From Bacteroidales bacterium UBA4814 (GTDB lineage: Bacteria > Bacteroidota > Bacteroidia > Bacteroidales > UBA7960), in the NCBI GenBank assembly GCA_002402465.1, contig DHFW01000030.1, positions 82,604-146,603 on the forward strand: a stretch of 64,000 bases of DNA, given 5' to 3'. The translations under genes were made by a program, and so were the position numbers. Numbering within the stretch: position 1 is the stretch's first letter; every line of letters begins with the position of its first letter. This document shows, piece by piece, positions 37,752-45,898 of the stretch. The notes under the pieces were generated by a model. That model saw only the letters and a program-made list of their open reading frames with translations. It did not search any database and was not told where the DNA came from.

Positions 37752-38207
37752 CTACCATTTGCGGTATTCAGTAATGACCTTCCTGATCTTTTGCTCGTCA
37801 AGGTGGTTAAATACCTTTTCGTTGATCATCATGCTGGGTGCTTCCTGGCACTGCCCCAGGCATTCGGCGATTTCCAGGGTGAAAGTGCCGCATGGGGTGG
37901 TCTCACCGCTTTTTATCCCAAGCACATTTTCCAGGTGGCCAATCACTTCCTGCCCCTTCATTAGTTCGCAAACGGCCGAAACACATACCCTGATCACAAA
38001 TTTTCCTCTGGGTTTCAGGCTGAACATGGAATAGTATGTTGCCACTCCGTACACCGAACTTTTGGTCAGTTTAAGGTGTTTGGCCGTTTCGCCAAGGGCT
38101 TCTTCAGTAAGATAGTGCTGTGGGTGATTGTCCTGCAGGGCGTGCAGTATCATCAACAGGTTTTCGCGCCGGGGTTCAAATTTCTCCAGGATTTGTTTTG
38201 TGGACAT
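37752..38207 (-). CDS. NuoE-like 2Fe-2S thioredoxin-fold subunit
   Basis: The 151-residue protein has a helical N-terminal part and a thioredoxin-like 2Fe-2S domain with four Cys in CVSAVC and, about 40 residues on, CLGQC. This is the NuoE/HydC/HylA-type subunit that pairs with the NuoF-like flavoprotein. It is first in the NuoE-NuoF-FdhA run. Length and Cys spacing are normal. Subunits for quinone or membrane attachment are not in the window, so the complex is probably soluble. Confidence 0.92.
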   Translation of the reverse strand: MSTKQILEKFEPRRENLLMILHALQDNHPQHYLTEEALGETAKHLKLTKSSVYGVATYYSMFSLKPRGKFVIRVCVSAVCELMKGQEVIGHLENVLGIKSGETTPCGTFTLEIAECLGQCQEAPSMMINEKVFNHLDEQKIRKVITEYRKW

Positions 38208-38354
38208 ATTACCTTGGTTGTTTGGTTTCGGAAAAGGATAATGGCAAAGCCTGCTTTTGGAGTAAAATTCCTTAGCGATTGGAAAAGTAATAAATTTTTG
38301 GATAAATGAAATGCGATACGGCCTTCAATTTGCCTTGCCGGGGCCTATTCTAAT

Positions 38355-41300
38355 TTAGACTGATTTTAATTTATACTCATCAAGGTAGAGCAAGAGCTTT
38401 TCCACCGGGCGATTGATCATGGTTTGCAGCAGTTTCGCGTAGTTTTCGATTTGCTCGCGGTGGCTGTCGTATTCGCCCCCGGTTTTGTAATCTATCACCA
38501 CGGTGCGGTCGTCGAGCAGCACCACCCGGTCGGGCCTGAAGAAGTTACCGTTTTCGTCGAACAGCCCCGCTTCGGCTTTTACTTTTACGCCTGGGGCAAA
38601 ACAAGGGGCCAATTTTTCGAGGCGCAGCAGCTCGCTTATGCGTTCGTTCCACTCTTGTTCTGTCGGCTGGTCTATCTCGCCTTCAGCGCGCATTCGGGCA
38701 AGCACCGGGGCGATGTCGGCCTTGGTGATGATCTGTTCCATGGCCCGGTGCAGCAGCTTTCCGCGCTCGCGCTGCCCGGCCGAGGCCACACCCCGTTCTT
38801 CCTGGTTGGATCGCATGCGCAGGGCTGCTGTCCAGCTTCGCGAAAGCAGTTTCCCGAAAAGGGGCTCTGAAGAGTCAATGGCAGGCTGCCGGCCTTCCAC
38901 TTCCTCAAAAGTGCCAAAGGCATAGCATGCAGGTGCCAGCTCAGGGGTCTGCTGGTCGTGGAGGAACTTTTCCAGCAATTTTTGCAGGGGTGGGCGCTCA
39001 CTGAGTTTGTCGGGTGGGTTTTTTGCAATGACAAACAACTTCTCTCTGGGGCGTGTAAAAGCCACGTAGGCCAGGTTAATGGTGTCGAGCATGGTGCGCT
39101 CCATTTCCTTCTGATAAAGAGGCTGGTAAGGAGTGTGCTCCAGCGTTTTTCCGGTCATTTTCAGCCAAACGGCCCTAAGTCCTTCCAGTCCGGGCTGGTC
39201 GGCATACACCCAAAGCCCCTCGCGGGTGGCTTTTTTTATCTCCAGATCGGCAAAGGGAAAAATGACCACCGGAAACTGCAGGCCTTTCGATTTGTGTATG
39301 GTCATGATCCTTACCGCATTTAAGCCTTCGGGAACTACCAGCGAATATTTATGGCCCGACTCTTCCCACCATGCCAGGAAATCGGCTATGGACAGGCTGT
39401 TTTTTTCAGCATATTCGAACACGGCATCCATGAAAAAGGCCACAAAGGGATTTGGCGTGCCTCGTGTAAAAAATTGGCGGGTTATGCCTTCGCAGATGTC
39501 GTAGAGGTTGAGATAGAGGAATGCTGAAAACCTGAAGGTGTGCCCTTCACCAGCAAGCAATTTTTCAATGCAGACCTGCCAGTCGACCCCCGCAGCACCC
39601 GATGGGGCAGGAAAAAGGCTTGTGGCTTGCAGTGCCTGGTGGACGCTGCCGACTTTTTTTAGCCAGCCGGCTGTGAGCAGGTAGTTGATCATTTCGGCCG
39701 CGGCGATGGCATCGTGGCGGTTTACCAGCAGTTTTAAAACGGAGATAAAAAAGATCACCTCTTCCGATTGGTTGAGCAGCAGCGACTCAGAAGAAATGAC
39801 CGGCACCTGCTGCCTAAGCAGGTAGCGGGCCAGCAGGCTGCCCTTGCTGTTCGAACGGCACAAAATGGTGATGTCGCTCAGGGGGTGGCCGGCCTGCTGC
39901 AAGCGCTCAATGGTTTCCTTAACTTTTTCCAGGGTAAGCTCATCGTAGGTTTGCTCTTCGTCCTTGCCCAGAAAATTGATTTCAACATAGCCGCCTTCGG
40001 CGTTTTGTCGGGCGGCCTGAGTGTGTTCGTGATAAATGGCCTGCATTTCCTGCGAAAGGAAGGCTTTGGCCATTTCAAAGAAGCGGTTGTTGAAATCAAC
40101 AATTACTTTTCGGGAGCGGTAGTTGGTGCCCAGGTTGCGCGGGATGAAGTTTCGCTCAAGGGTAGCTTGCCACTGCTCTTTGTTAATGCCAGCAATACCT
40201 GCAGGCAGCTGCGGAAGGCCAACGAACTGCTCCACATCGCCGTTGCGAAAGCGGTAAATGGCCTGCTTGCCATCGCCCACAACCAGACTCAGCTTTTCTG
40301 TGGCCAGTCCGTTTTCAACCAATGGCAGCAGGTTTTGCCATTGTAGTATGGAGGTGTCCTGAAATTCGTCGATCATATAATGCTGGTAGTGTTCGCCAAT
40401 GCGCTCGTAGATGAAAGGCACGGGCTGCTCGGCCACAATGGCCGAAATCTTGCGGTTGAAATCGGAGATGTGGAGCAGCACGTTTTCTGCTTTGATCTCC
40501 TCCAGCACTTTCTGCACCTCGTTGAGCACGCCCAGTGGAAACAGGTTCTGGCTAACGGCCCGGAGCAACTGGTAGTTTTCGAAGTATTGATTTGATATCC
40601 CGAAAACATCCTCAATGATTTTTAGTAAGCCGGGCTTAATGCTGTCGATGGCTGCTTTGTCGGCCGGGGTGGCCTTGCTCCCGTACCATTTGTCGTTGTC
40701 GATGGTGTTGCGGGCGTTTTTTCCCGGTACGATGGTTTCGGGCACGTTTCCTTGGGAAAGTTTCTGGAAATAGCCAACGATGCCATTGCGTCCCTGGGAA
40801 AAAGCCTCGGGACCCAGTCCTTGCTGCGAAATAAGCGCCAGGGCCTGGCTGGCGCTTGCCGCCGCATTGTTCTCGTAGGCTTTGATGCGGCCAGAGATTT
40901 GTTGCTGAATGGAAAGGAATTCATCCAGCGAAAGCTCCTTAAGTTTTTCCACAAAGGGCGCGCTGTCCTCGTCCATCAACGTTTTGGCCAACTTGCCAAT
41001 GGCCGTTTCTATGCGCAGGTCTCCGTCATCGTCGGCCTGGTTTACCATGAAGCGAATGAGCAGGTTGGTAAGCTGCTGGTCACTGCCGGCACGGCTAATC
41101 AGCATGTCAACGGTTTTGTTCAGCAGGCTGTCGGTATCCATCTCTATTTCGAAATTGACCGGGATGCGAAGATCGAAGGCAAAGGTGCGCACTATGCGAT
41201 GCACAAAGCTGTCGATGGTGCTCACCGAGAAGTCGCTGTAGTTGTGCAGGATGTCGGCCAGGATGGTGCCTGCGTTTTCAATCAGAATGGATTCGGCATG

Positions 41301-41579
41301 AGCGGTCACTCCCTCGTCGTGGTATTCGCTAATGATTTGGTCGAGCAGCTTCCGGGCTTTGCGGTTGCCGGGGTTTTTATCGAGTGAGGCCAGGGCCCCC
41401 AGCTCCTCAATGATGCGGCTTTTCATTTCTGCGGCAGCGGCATTGGTAAAGGTTATGGCCAGGATCTGCCGCATCTTTTCTGGTTGCGGAAGCACAATTT
41501 TCAGATACTCCTTTACCAGGGTATAAGTTTTGCCACTACCCGCCGACGATTTGTAAACCTGGAAGCTGCCTTTGCTCAT
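38355..41579 (-). CDS. AddA/RecB-like UvrD-family helicase-nuclease
   Basis: The 1074-residue protein is a superfamily 1 helicase: Walker A YKSSAGSGKTYTLV, motif Ia ITFTNAAAAEMKSRI, Walker B IDEFQDTSILQW with QWQN, motif III VVGDGKQAIYRFR, motif V MTIHKSKGLQFPV and motif VI VAFTRPREKLFV. The end (about 960-1074) is a RecB-type PD-(D/E)xK nuclease with FFRPDRVVLLDD and VVIDYKTGGE. It should resect double-strand breaks and degrade linear DNA like AddA. A partner AddB gene is not adjacent on either side. Length fits Bacteroidota AddA-like proteins. Confidence 0.9.
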   Translation of the reverse strand: MSKGSFQVYKSSAGSGKTYTLVKEYLKIVLPQPEKMRQILAITFTNAAAAEMKSRIIEELGALASLDKNPGNRKARKLLDQIISEYHDEGVTAHAESILIENAGTILADILHNYSDFSVSTIDSFVHRIVRTFAFDLRIPVNFEIEMDTDSLLNKTVDMLISRAGSDQQLTNLLIRFMVNQADDDGDLRIETAIGKLAKTLMDEDSAPFVEKLKELSLDEFLSIQQQISGRIKAYENNAAASASQALALISQQGLGPEAFSQGRNGIVGYFQKLSQGNVPETIVPGKNARNTIDNDKWYGSKATPADKAAIDSIKPGLLKIIEDVFGISNQYFENYQLLRAVSQNLFPLGVLNEVQKVLEEIKAENVLLHISDFNRKISAIVAEQPVPFIYERIGEHYQHYMIDEFQDTSILQWQNLLPLVENGLATEKLSLVVGDGKQAIYRFRNGDVEQFVGLPQLPAGIAGINKEQWQATLERNFIPRNLGTNYRSRKVIVDFNNRFFEMAKAFLSQEMQAIYHEHTQAARQNAEGGYVEINFLGKDEEQTYDELTLEKVKETIERLQQAGHPLSDITILCRSNSKGSLLARYLLRQQVPVISSESLLLNQSEEVIFFISVLKLLVNRHDAIAAAEMINYLLTAGWLKKVGSVHQALQATSLFPAPSGAAGVDWQVCIEKLLAGEGHTFRFSAFLYLNLYDICEGITRQFFTRGTPNPFVAFFMDAVFEYAEKNSLSIADFLAWWEESGHKYSLVVPEGLNAVRIMTIHKSKGLQFPVVIFPFADLEIKKATREGLWVYADQPGLEGLRAVWLKMTGKTLEHTPYQPLYQKEMERTMLDTINLAYVAFTRPREKLFVIAKNPPDKLSERPPLQKLLEKFLHDQQTPELAPACYAFGTFEEVEGRQPAIDSSEPLFGKLLSRSWTAALRMRSNQEERGVASAGQRERGKLLHRAMEQIITKADIAPVLARMRAEGEIDQPTEQEWNERISELLRLEKLAPCFAPGVKVKAEAGLFDENGNFFRPDRVVLLDDRTVVIDYKTGGEYDSHREQIENYAKLLQTMINRPVEKLLLYLDEYKLKSV

Positions 41580-41848
41580 GATATCATTTTACAGACGAAG
41601 CTAAAGATTTTTTGGAAGCAATTCCTATTGGGTCTAAAAAAGTGCTAATTTTCCTATGAGAAAATACCAAACACAAACTCTACATTTACAAGGGTAAATG
41701 ATATTCAAATAAAAAACAGCCAACAAACCGGCTTAATTTTAACAAAAACAGATCCCTCCTGATAACTAATCCATGTTTTTTTGATTAAGCGAAAGCAAAA
41801 GGGACCCCGAAATCATGAATCGCTCAATTTAATTATAAGCAAGCACTT
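41580..41848. other. Divergent intergenic region, no feature seen
   Basis: The 269-base AT-rich gap between the helicase gene (-) and the CYTH-like gene (+) holds promoters for both by position. I see no exact TAnnTTTG element, hairpin or small gene in it. Confidence 0.4.
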
Positions 41849-42490
41849 ATGAGCAATGAAGAATTAAAAATAGGCGAAATTTCAAAGCCCCGCTTTGAGT
41901 TTCGCTCCTTCGGGCAGGATTTTGACGAAGCCCATTATCGCATGTCGCGCCTTTCTGTTCCCGTTCCTGAAAAGGTTTGGGAGCGGCATTCCGATGAGAT
42001 TTACATCCTGTCGCGCACCAACGACATTAACAACACCAAGATCCGTGACGGAAAAATGGACATTAAAACCTATGTACAAACCGTTGATGGCCTTGAACAG
42101 TGGAACCCGCTGATGAAAGGTGAATTCCCAATAAAAAAGGAAGTGCTTGAAAAGGAAGTTTTCCCTGCTTTTCAGGTGGCAATGCCTGCTTTAAACAAGG
42201 ATGTTTGCACCTACGAAGAGTTTATTGACATGATCAGGCAGCATCCCGATCTGCAGGCCGTAAGGGTGCATAAGGAGCGATACGGGTATATGGTAAACAA
42301 TACCATTTGCGAGTTTGGTTACGTGCTCGTAAATGGCGCACAGATCGCGACTATAAACTCCGAATCAACCGAATTGGAAGACATTAAGAAAACCATTCAG
42401 GATGTTGGGCTGGAAGGTGTGGAGAACATCAACTACCTGCAGGCCATTAAACGCGTCATCGGCTGGATTGACAAACCATTGGCAATCTAA
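41849..42490 (+). CDS. Divergent CYTH-like protein, function unknown
   Basis: The 213-residue protein has no signal or membrane segment. Its layout suggests a diverged CYTH/triphosphate-tunnel fold: an N-terminal strand KPRFEFRSFG where CYTH proteins have ExExK, a following YILSR, later VRVHKERYGYMVNN, CEFGYVLVNGAQIATINSESTELEDI resembling the acidic strand pair of the tunnel. The ExExK acid residues are not conserved, so a metal-dependent phosphatase activity is doubtful. It lies 37 bases upstream of a clear CYTH protein. The family call is inference from pattern and neighbour. Confidence 0.5.
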   Translation: MSNEELKIGEISKPRFEFRSFGQDFDEAHYRMSRLSVPVPEKVWERHSDEIYILSRTNDINNTKIRDGKMDIKTYVQTVDGLEQWNPLMKGEFPIKKEVLEKEVFPAFQVAMPALNKDVCTYEEFIDMIRQHPDLQAVRVHKERYGYMVNNTICEFGYVLVNGAQIATINSESTELEDIKKTIQDVGLEGVENINYLQAIKRVIGWIDKPLAI

Positions 42491-42515
42491 CAACAATGAC
42501 AACAACGACAACAAA
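42489..42515 (+). repeat. Three tandem nonamers before the CYTH gene
   Basis: AACAACAAT, GACAACAAC and GACAACAAA follow one another in the 37-base gap between the two CYTH-like genes, starting in the stop codon of the first. The unit resembles the nonamers before msrC. Confidence 0.6.
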
Positions 42516-42527
42516 AATTTTAAAAAC

Positions 42528-42995
42528 ATGTCAAACGAAATAGAACGTAAATTTTTGGTCAAAGGTGATTTTAAGCCTTTTGTTAGCAAGCAAACCCGCA
42601 TTGTGCAGGGCTACCTCTCGTCGGTTCCTGAGCGGACCGTTAGGGTTCGTGTAAAGGGCGACAAAGGTTTCCTTACGGTAAAAGGCATTGGCAGCGAATC
42701 GGGTGCCACCCGCTACGAATGGGAAAAGGAAATTCCCGTGGAAGAAGCCCGGGAGCTTATGAAAATTTGTGAACCCGGCGTAATTGATAAAATTCGCTAC
42801 CTGGTAAAAGTCGGAAATCATACCTTTGAGGTTGATGAGTTTTTTGGCGATAACCAAGGCCTGATCATAGCAGAGGTTGAATTGACGTCAGAGGACGAAG
42901 CTTTCGAAAAGCCCGATTGGCTCGGAATGGAGGTAACCGGTTATACCAAATACTACAATTCCATGTTGATAAAAAACCCTTACAGAAGGTGGTAA
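42528..42995 (+). CDS. CYTH-domain (triphosphate tunnel) protein
   Basis: The 155-residue protein starts MSNEIERKFLV, the ExExK motif (Glu-Ile-Glu-Arg-Lys) of CYTH enzymes at the mouth of the tunnel. Later conserved parts are RTVRVRVKGDKGFLTVKG, YEWEKEIP, KIRYLVKVGNHTFEVDEFFG and IIAEVELTSED. Short CYTH proteins of this size usually hydrolyse inorganic triphosphate, and some act on nucleotides or thiamine triphosphate; the exact substrate is not readable. The start is the ATG at 42528; an in-frame extension to 42402 overlaps the previous gene and lacks the motif at the N-terminus. Confidence 0.92.
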   Translation: MSNEIERKFLVKGDFKPFVSKQTRIVQGYLSSVPERTVRVRVKGDKGFLTVKGIGSESGATRYEWEKEIPVEEARELMKICEPGVIDKIRYLVKVGNHTFEVDEFFGDNQGLIIAEVELTSEDEAFEKPDWLGMEVTGYTKYYNSMLIKNPYRRW

Positions 42996-43122
42996 CTTTT
43001 TTATGGATGATTAGCTTCGCTGAGCTCATGCGCCTGACAGCAGATTCTGTTTAGGAATGATGATTTATGATTGAATCTGGGTTTTTGAATTGAATGTTTG
43101 AGAAGTCAAAATTTTCATCACG
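42996..43122. other. Spacer before truncated transporter
   Basis: The 127-base gap carries low-complexity phrases (GGAATGATGATTTATGATTG) like those after the PLC-like gene at 27858-27880. No promoter or gene is clear. Confidence 0.3.
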
Positions 43123-43656
43123 ATGAAAGAGGAGAACGCCCAGCCAGCCGGAGAATTAAACTGCAACGGTTTCGACCCGTTGGATATGCGGAATTACCCT
43201 ATTGAAAAACTTCTGAAGAGGGCACAAACTGAATTTGAAAGATGGCTTGCCATTGCCGGTGTTCCACTGGCCATTGTCGCCTTTGTTTTGTTTGGCTTTA
43301 TTCTGAAAGTTCCATTTTTGCAGGATATCGACGCCCTTGATCTGGTTTCTAAAACCGCCCAGAAAGAGTTTGAGCGCATTGGCGCTGAGGCCTTTAGCCG
43401 GCACAACGCTTTTATGCTGGCCATTTTCCTTGCTGCCCTGATTCTTTGGATAACGGAAGCCCTGCCCAACTACCTCACCTCGCTGATTTTGATTATCAGT
43501 CTGGTGCTCACGGGTGTTTTACCCGGAAAGGAAGCCTATGCCCAGCTGGGTCATCCGGCAATGTGGCTTAACATCATGTCGTTTGTGCTGGCAAGGATGC
43601 TGGTTGCCACCGGGGTTGCCAAGCAGTTCGCTTCAAAAAAAAATTACCACGGGTAA
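43123..43656 (+). pseudogene. N-terminal remnant of an SLC13/DASS anion transporter
   Basis: The 177-residue frame matches the start of divalent-anion/Na+ symporters: a cytoplasmic lead, a first helix (WLAIAGVPLAIVAFVLFGFIL), then MLAIFLAALILWITEALPNYLTSLILI with the family ITEALP motif, and a further helix ending in MWLNIMSFVLARMLVATGVA. Full members have about 450-600 residues and 11-12 helices; here the frame ends after three or four. The last codons run into an A9 tract and the hairpin of a strong terminator, and the stop lies inside the stem. No later transporter sequence is seen in any frame, so the 3' two thirds have been deleted. Confidence 0.8.
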
Positions 43657-43682
43657 AAGCAATTCGACCCGTGGTTTTTTTA
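43634..43682. terminator. Terminator overlapping the truncated transporter stop
   Basis: ACCACGGGT at 43646-43654 pairs with ACCCGTGGT at 43667-43675, flanked by an A9 run at 43635-43643 and a T7 run at 43675-43681. It looks like a complete intrinsic terminator directly joined to the transporter remnant. Confidence 0.85.
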
Positions 43683-43809
43683 TTCTGACAAGAAGCCTTT
43701 CGAATAAACAAAATTTTCTTCCTTTTGCAGCACTTGCCAACTTTTTTCCGTAAGGGGAATTGTGGCCTTGTTCCATTTCAATTAAAAAATAAACCAAAAA
43801 ACTTTTAAA

Positions 43810-45075
43810 ATGAATAAGCCGGTAGTTTTTAGGGGTCTGCTCGCTCTTATGCTGAGTGTTGTAATGTGGGGCTGTGTCGATCGCGACGAATACACCTTCG
43901 AGGTGTATAAGCCTGTATACAAAAGCTATGAGGATTTCAGGAGTTCATTTAAATCCGGGCCTGGCCGCGAAATTCAGCAGGCCGGGAAGATTTACTTCAA
44001 GGACAATTTTATTTTTGTGAACGAAGTGAACAAAGGCATTCACGTCATCAATAATGCCGATCCTTCCAATCCTCAGCGCATAGCCTTTTATGAGATTGAA
44101 GGAAATGTGGATATAGCCATTCGGGGCAATATACTGTTTGCCGACAGCTACATCGACCTGGTTTCCATCGACATTACCGACATTGAAAACCCGCTGGAGG
44201 TAAGCCGGCTCGAAAATGCTTTTCCGGAGGTTTTGCCGCCCAACGAGCTGGGGCTTCCCATTTATGAACTCGACCGCAGCAAAGGGGTGGTGGTTGGCTG
44301 GAAAGTTGAATCGCTTACCCAGGAATATGGTGGCTGGGGCGGCTGGTGGGGTGGCTGGTGGGGTGGTCAGTTTATGGCCATGGATGGTAGCGGTGGGGGA
44401 GAGAACAATGCCGGAGTAGCTGGCAGCATGGCCCGCTTTATGCTGCACCAGCATTATCTTTACAGCGTTACCACGCCCTGGGTGCTGAAAACCCTCGATA
44501 TTTCGGATGCCGGGACTATGACACCTGTGGACAGTGTTTACTCCTGGCGCGAGATGGAAACCCTGTTTCGCCTCGATGAAAACTTGTTTGTGGGAACCAC
44601 TTCGGGCATGATTATTTACGACATTTCCGATCCGGCACACCCGCAGTTTGTCAGCGACATAAACCATATCAACGCCTGCGACCCCGTGGTGGTGGCCAAC
44701 GATATTGCTTTTGTCACCCTTCGCTCGGGCACCATGTGCAACAACTTCACCAACCAGCTCGATGTGATCGATATTTCAAACATTGAGCAACCGCGACTTC
44801 TGAAATCTTTCCCAATGTTTAACCCCCACGGACTGGGCATTGACCACCCGCTGCTTTTTATCTGTGACGGTGCTGCCGGCCTCAAGGTGTATGATGCATC
44901 AAACCCGCTGGCTATTTCTTCAAATATGATAGCCCATTTTCCTGGTATCGACACTTTTGATGTGATACCACTGGGTGAAATCCTGATTCTGATCGGCCAC
45001 GATGGGCTTTTTCAATACAATTATTCCGATCCGCAAAACATTGTGTTGCTGAGCCATATACCCATAAGCAAGTAA
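43810..45075 (+). CDS. LVIVD-repeat lipoprotein
   Basis: The 421-residue protein starts with a lipoprotein signal (VVMWGCVD, Cys near residue 22). The rest is made of LVIVD-type beta-propeller repeats, short units around IHVINNADPSNPQRIAFYEI, LVSIDITDIENPLEV, MIIYDISDPAHPQFV, LDVIDISNIEQPRLL and LKVYDASNPLAI. Such propellers sit on the cell surface and often bind partners or calcium; the ligand is unknown. A Gly/Trp-rich insert at residues 174-186 (44329-44367), coded by a tandem 12-base repeat, interrupts the propeller. A second lipoprotein gene follows 122 bases later. Confidence 0.85.
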   Translation: MNKPVVFRGLLALMLSVVMWGCVDRDEYTFEVYKPVYKSYEDFRSSFKSGPGREIQQAGKIYFKDNFIFVNEVNKGIHVINNADPSNPQRIAFYEIEGNVDIAIRGNILFADSYIDLVSIDITDIENPLEVSRLENAFPEVLPPNELGLPIYELDRSKGVVVGWKVESLTQEYGGWGGWWGGWWGGQFMAMDGSGGGENNAGVAGSMARFMLHQHYLYSVTTPWVLKTLDISDAGTMTPVDSVYSWREMETLFRLDENLFVGTTSGMIIYDISDPAHPQFVSDINHINACDPVVVANDIAFVTLRSGTMCNNFTNQLDVIDISNIEQPRLLKSFPMFNPHGLGIDHPLLFICDGAAGLKVYDASNPLAISSNMIAHFPGIDTFDVIPLGEILILIGHDGLFQYNYSDPQNIVLLSHIPISK

Positions 45076-45197
45076 GCTTTATTATTTGAAACGAGCTTGA
45101 TTCGTTAAGCACAAACACGGATGAAAATCATCATACAAGTTTATTTTCGGTGAGCCCTTCGGGGTTTATCCAAATTTAATAAACAAAGTATTTTCAG

Positions 45198-45608
45198 ATG
45201 AAAAACACTAAGCTGCACTTTTATTTTGTACTGTTCACAGCTGCCATTGCGCTGGTTTCGTGCAGCAAGGAGTTCGACTGGTGGAGCAAGGGCCCTAAGG
45301 AATTCTTTGTCGCCCCTATTAGTCAGCTCCAGGGCCCTGAAGAGATCTTTGCCAACCAGCAGGCGATATTTACTGTAAGCTACACCAAGCCGCAACCCTG
45401 TTATACCCGCACGGGCATTCACACCAAAATTCAGGGCTTTGAAATGAGCGTGGAAGTGCATATTGTGCGCGACCATGTATATGCCTGTCCCGATATGCTG
45501 GTAGGCGAAACGGCTGAGTTTTCAGTAGTATTTCCCATTGCAGGAACTTATTATTTGCACTATAGAGGGCCCGAAGGCCCAGAAACAATGGAAGTTGTAG
45601 TTAAGTGA
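45198..45608 (+). CDS. Small lipoprotein, function unknown
   Basis: The 136-residue protein has a lipoprotein signal (AAIALVSCSKE, Cys near residue 22), then a beta-rich domain of about 110 residues with three Cys besides the lipidated one (none paired by an obvious motif), including CYTRTGIH and VYACPDMLVGE. The end, GTYYLHYRGPEGPETMEVVVK, resembles the last strands of an Ig-like sandwich. I do not recognise the family. It follows the LVIVD lipoprotein on the same strand and may be its partner. Confidence 0.75.
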   Translation: MKNTKLHFYFVLFTAAIALVSCSKEFDWWSKGPKEFFVAPISQLQGPEEIFANQQAIFTVSYTKPQPCYTRTGIHTKIQGFEMSVEVHIVRDHVYACPDMLVGETAEFSVVFPIAGTYYLHYRGPEGPETMEVVVK

Positions 45609-45898
45609 CAGAGAAATAACGCAAGCATGAAAACGATTCTGGTTTCCGGTTTTTCTTTTAACTCTGTTTTGGTTTCTTCCGCAACCCACCTTGGCCGGCA
45701 GGGCTCTCTCCGGGACCTGGCCGGCCGCAAGGTGTCTGTGCGAAGAAAAACCAGAAGTCCGGATGTGCAAAAATCGCTCTTTGTTTTAATGGCTTTCCCT
45801 TTGCCAGGAAGAAAACGCATAATTCCAGCCAAAAGAAATGGCGTGGCTGTTTTGTGCGAAAATGGGTTTAATTTTGGAAAAAGAAAACCATAAAAGGT
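45609..45898. repeat. Intergenic region with a long GC-rich inverted repeat
   Basis: An imperfect inverted repeat covers about 45670-45752. The inner stem is CACCTTGG-CCGGC-AGG (45687-45702) against CCTGG-CCGG-CCGCAAGGTG (45716-45734); outer arms GGTTTCTTCCGCA and TGCGAAGAAAAACC also pair. The GC-rich core contrasts with its surroundings. TAATTTTG at 45869-45876 fits the -7 consensus and would start a leader of about 17 bases before the sigma gene. A frame at 45627-45893 spans the repeat and is not supported as a gene. Confidence 0.6.

Noticed and set aside
43514..43753. A 79-codon frame as continuation of the truncated transporter
   Set aside because: It overlaps the transporter in another frame, crosses the terminator and has no membrane-helix pattern like the missing part of the family.
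45627..45893. An 88-codon frame between the lipoprotein and sigma genes
   Set aside because: It runs through the inverted repeat, is strongly basic with no family likeness, and overlaps the sigma promoter element.
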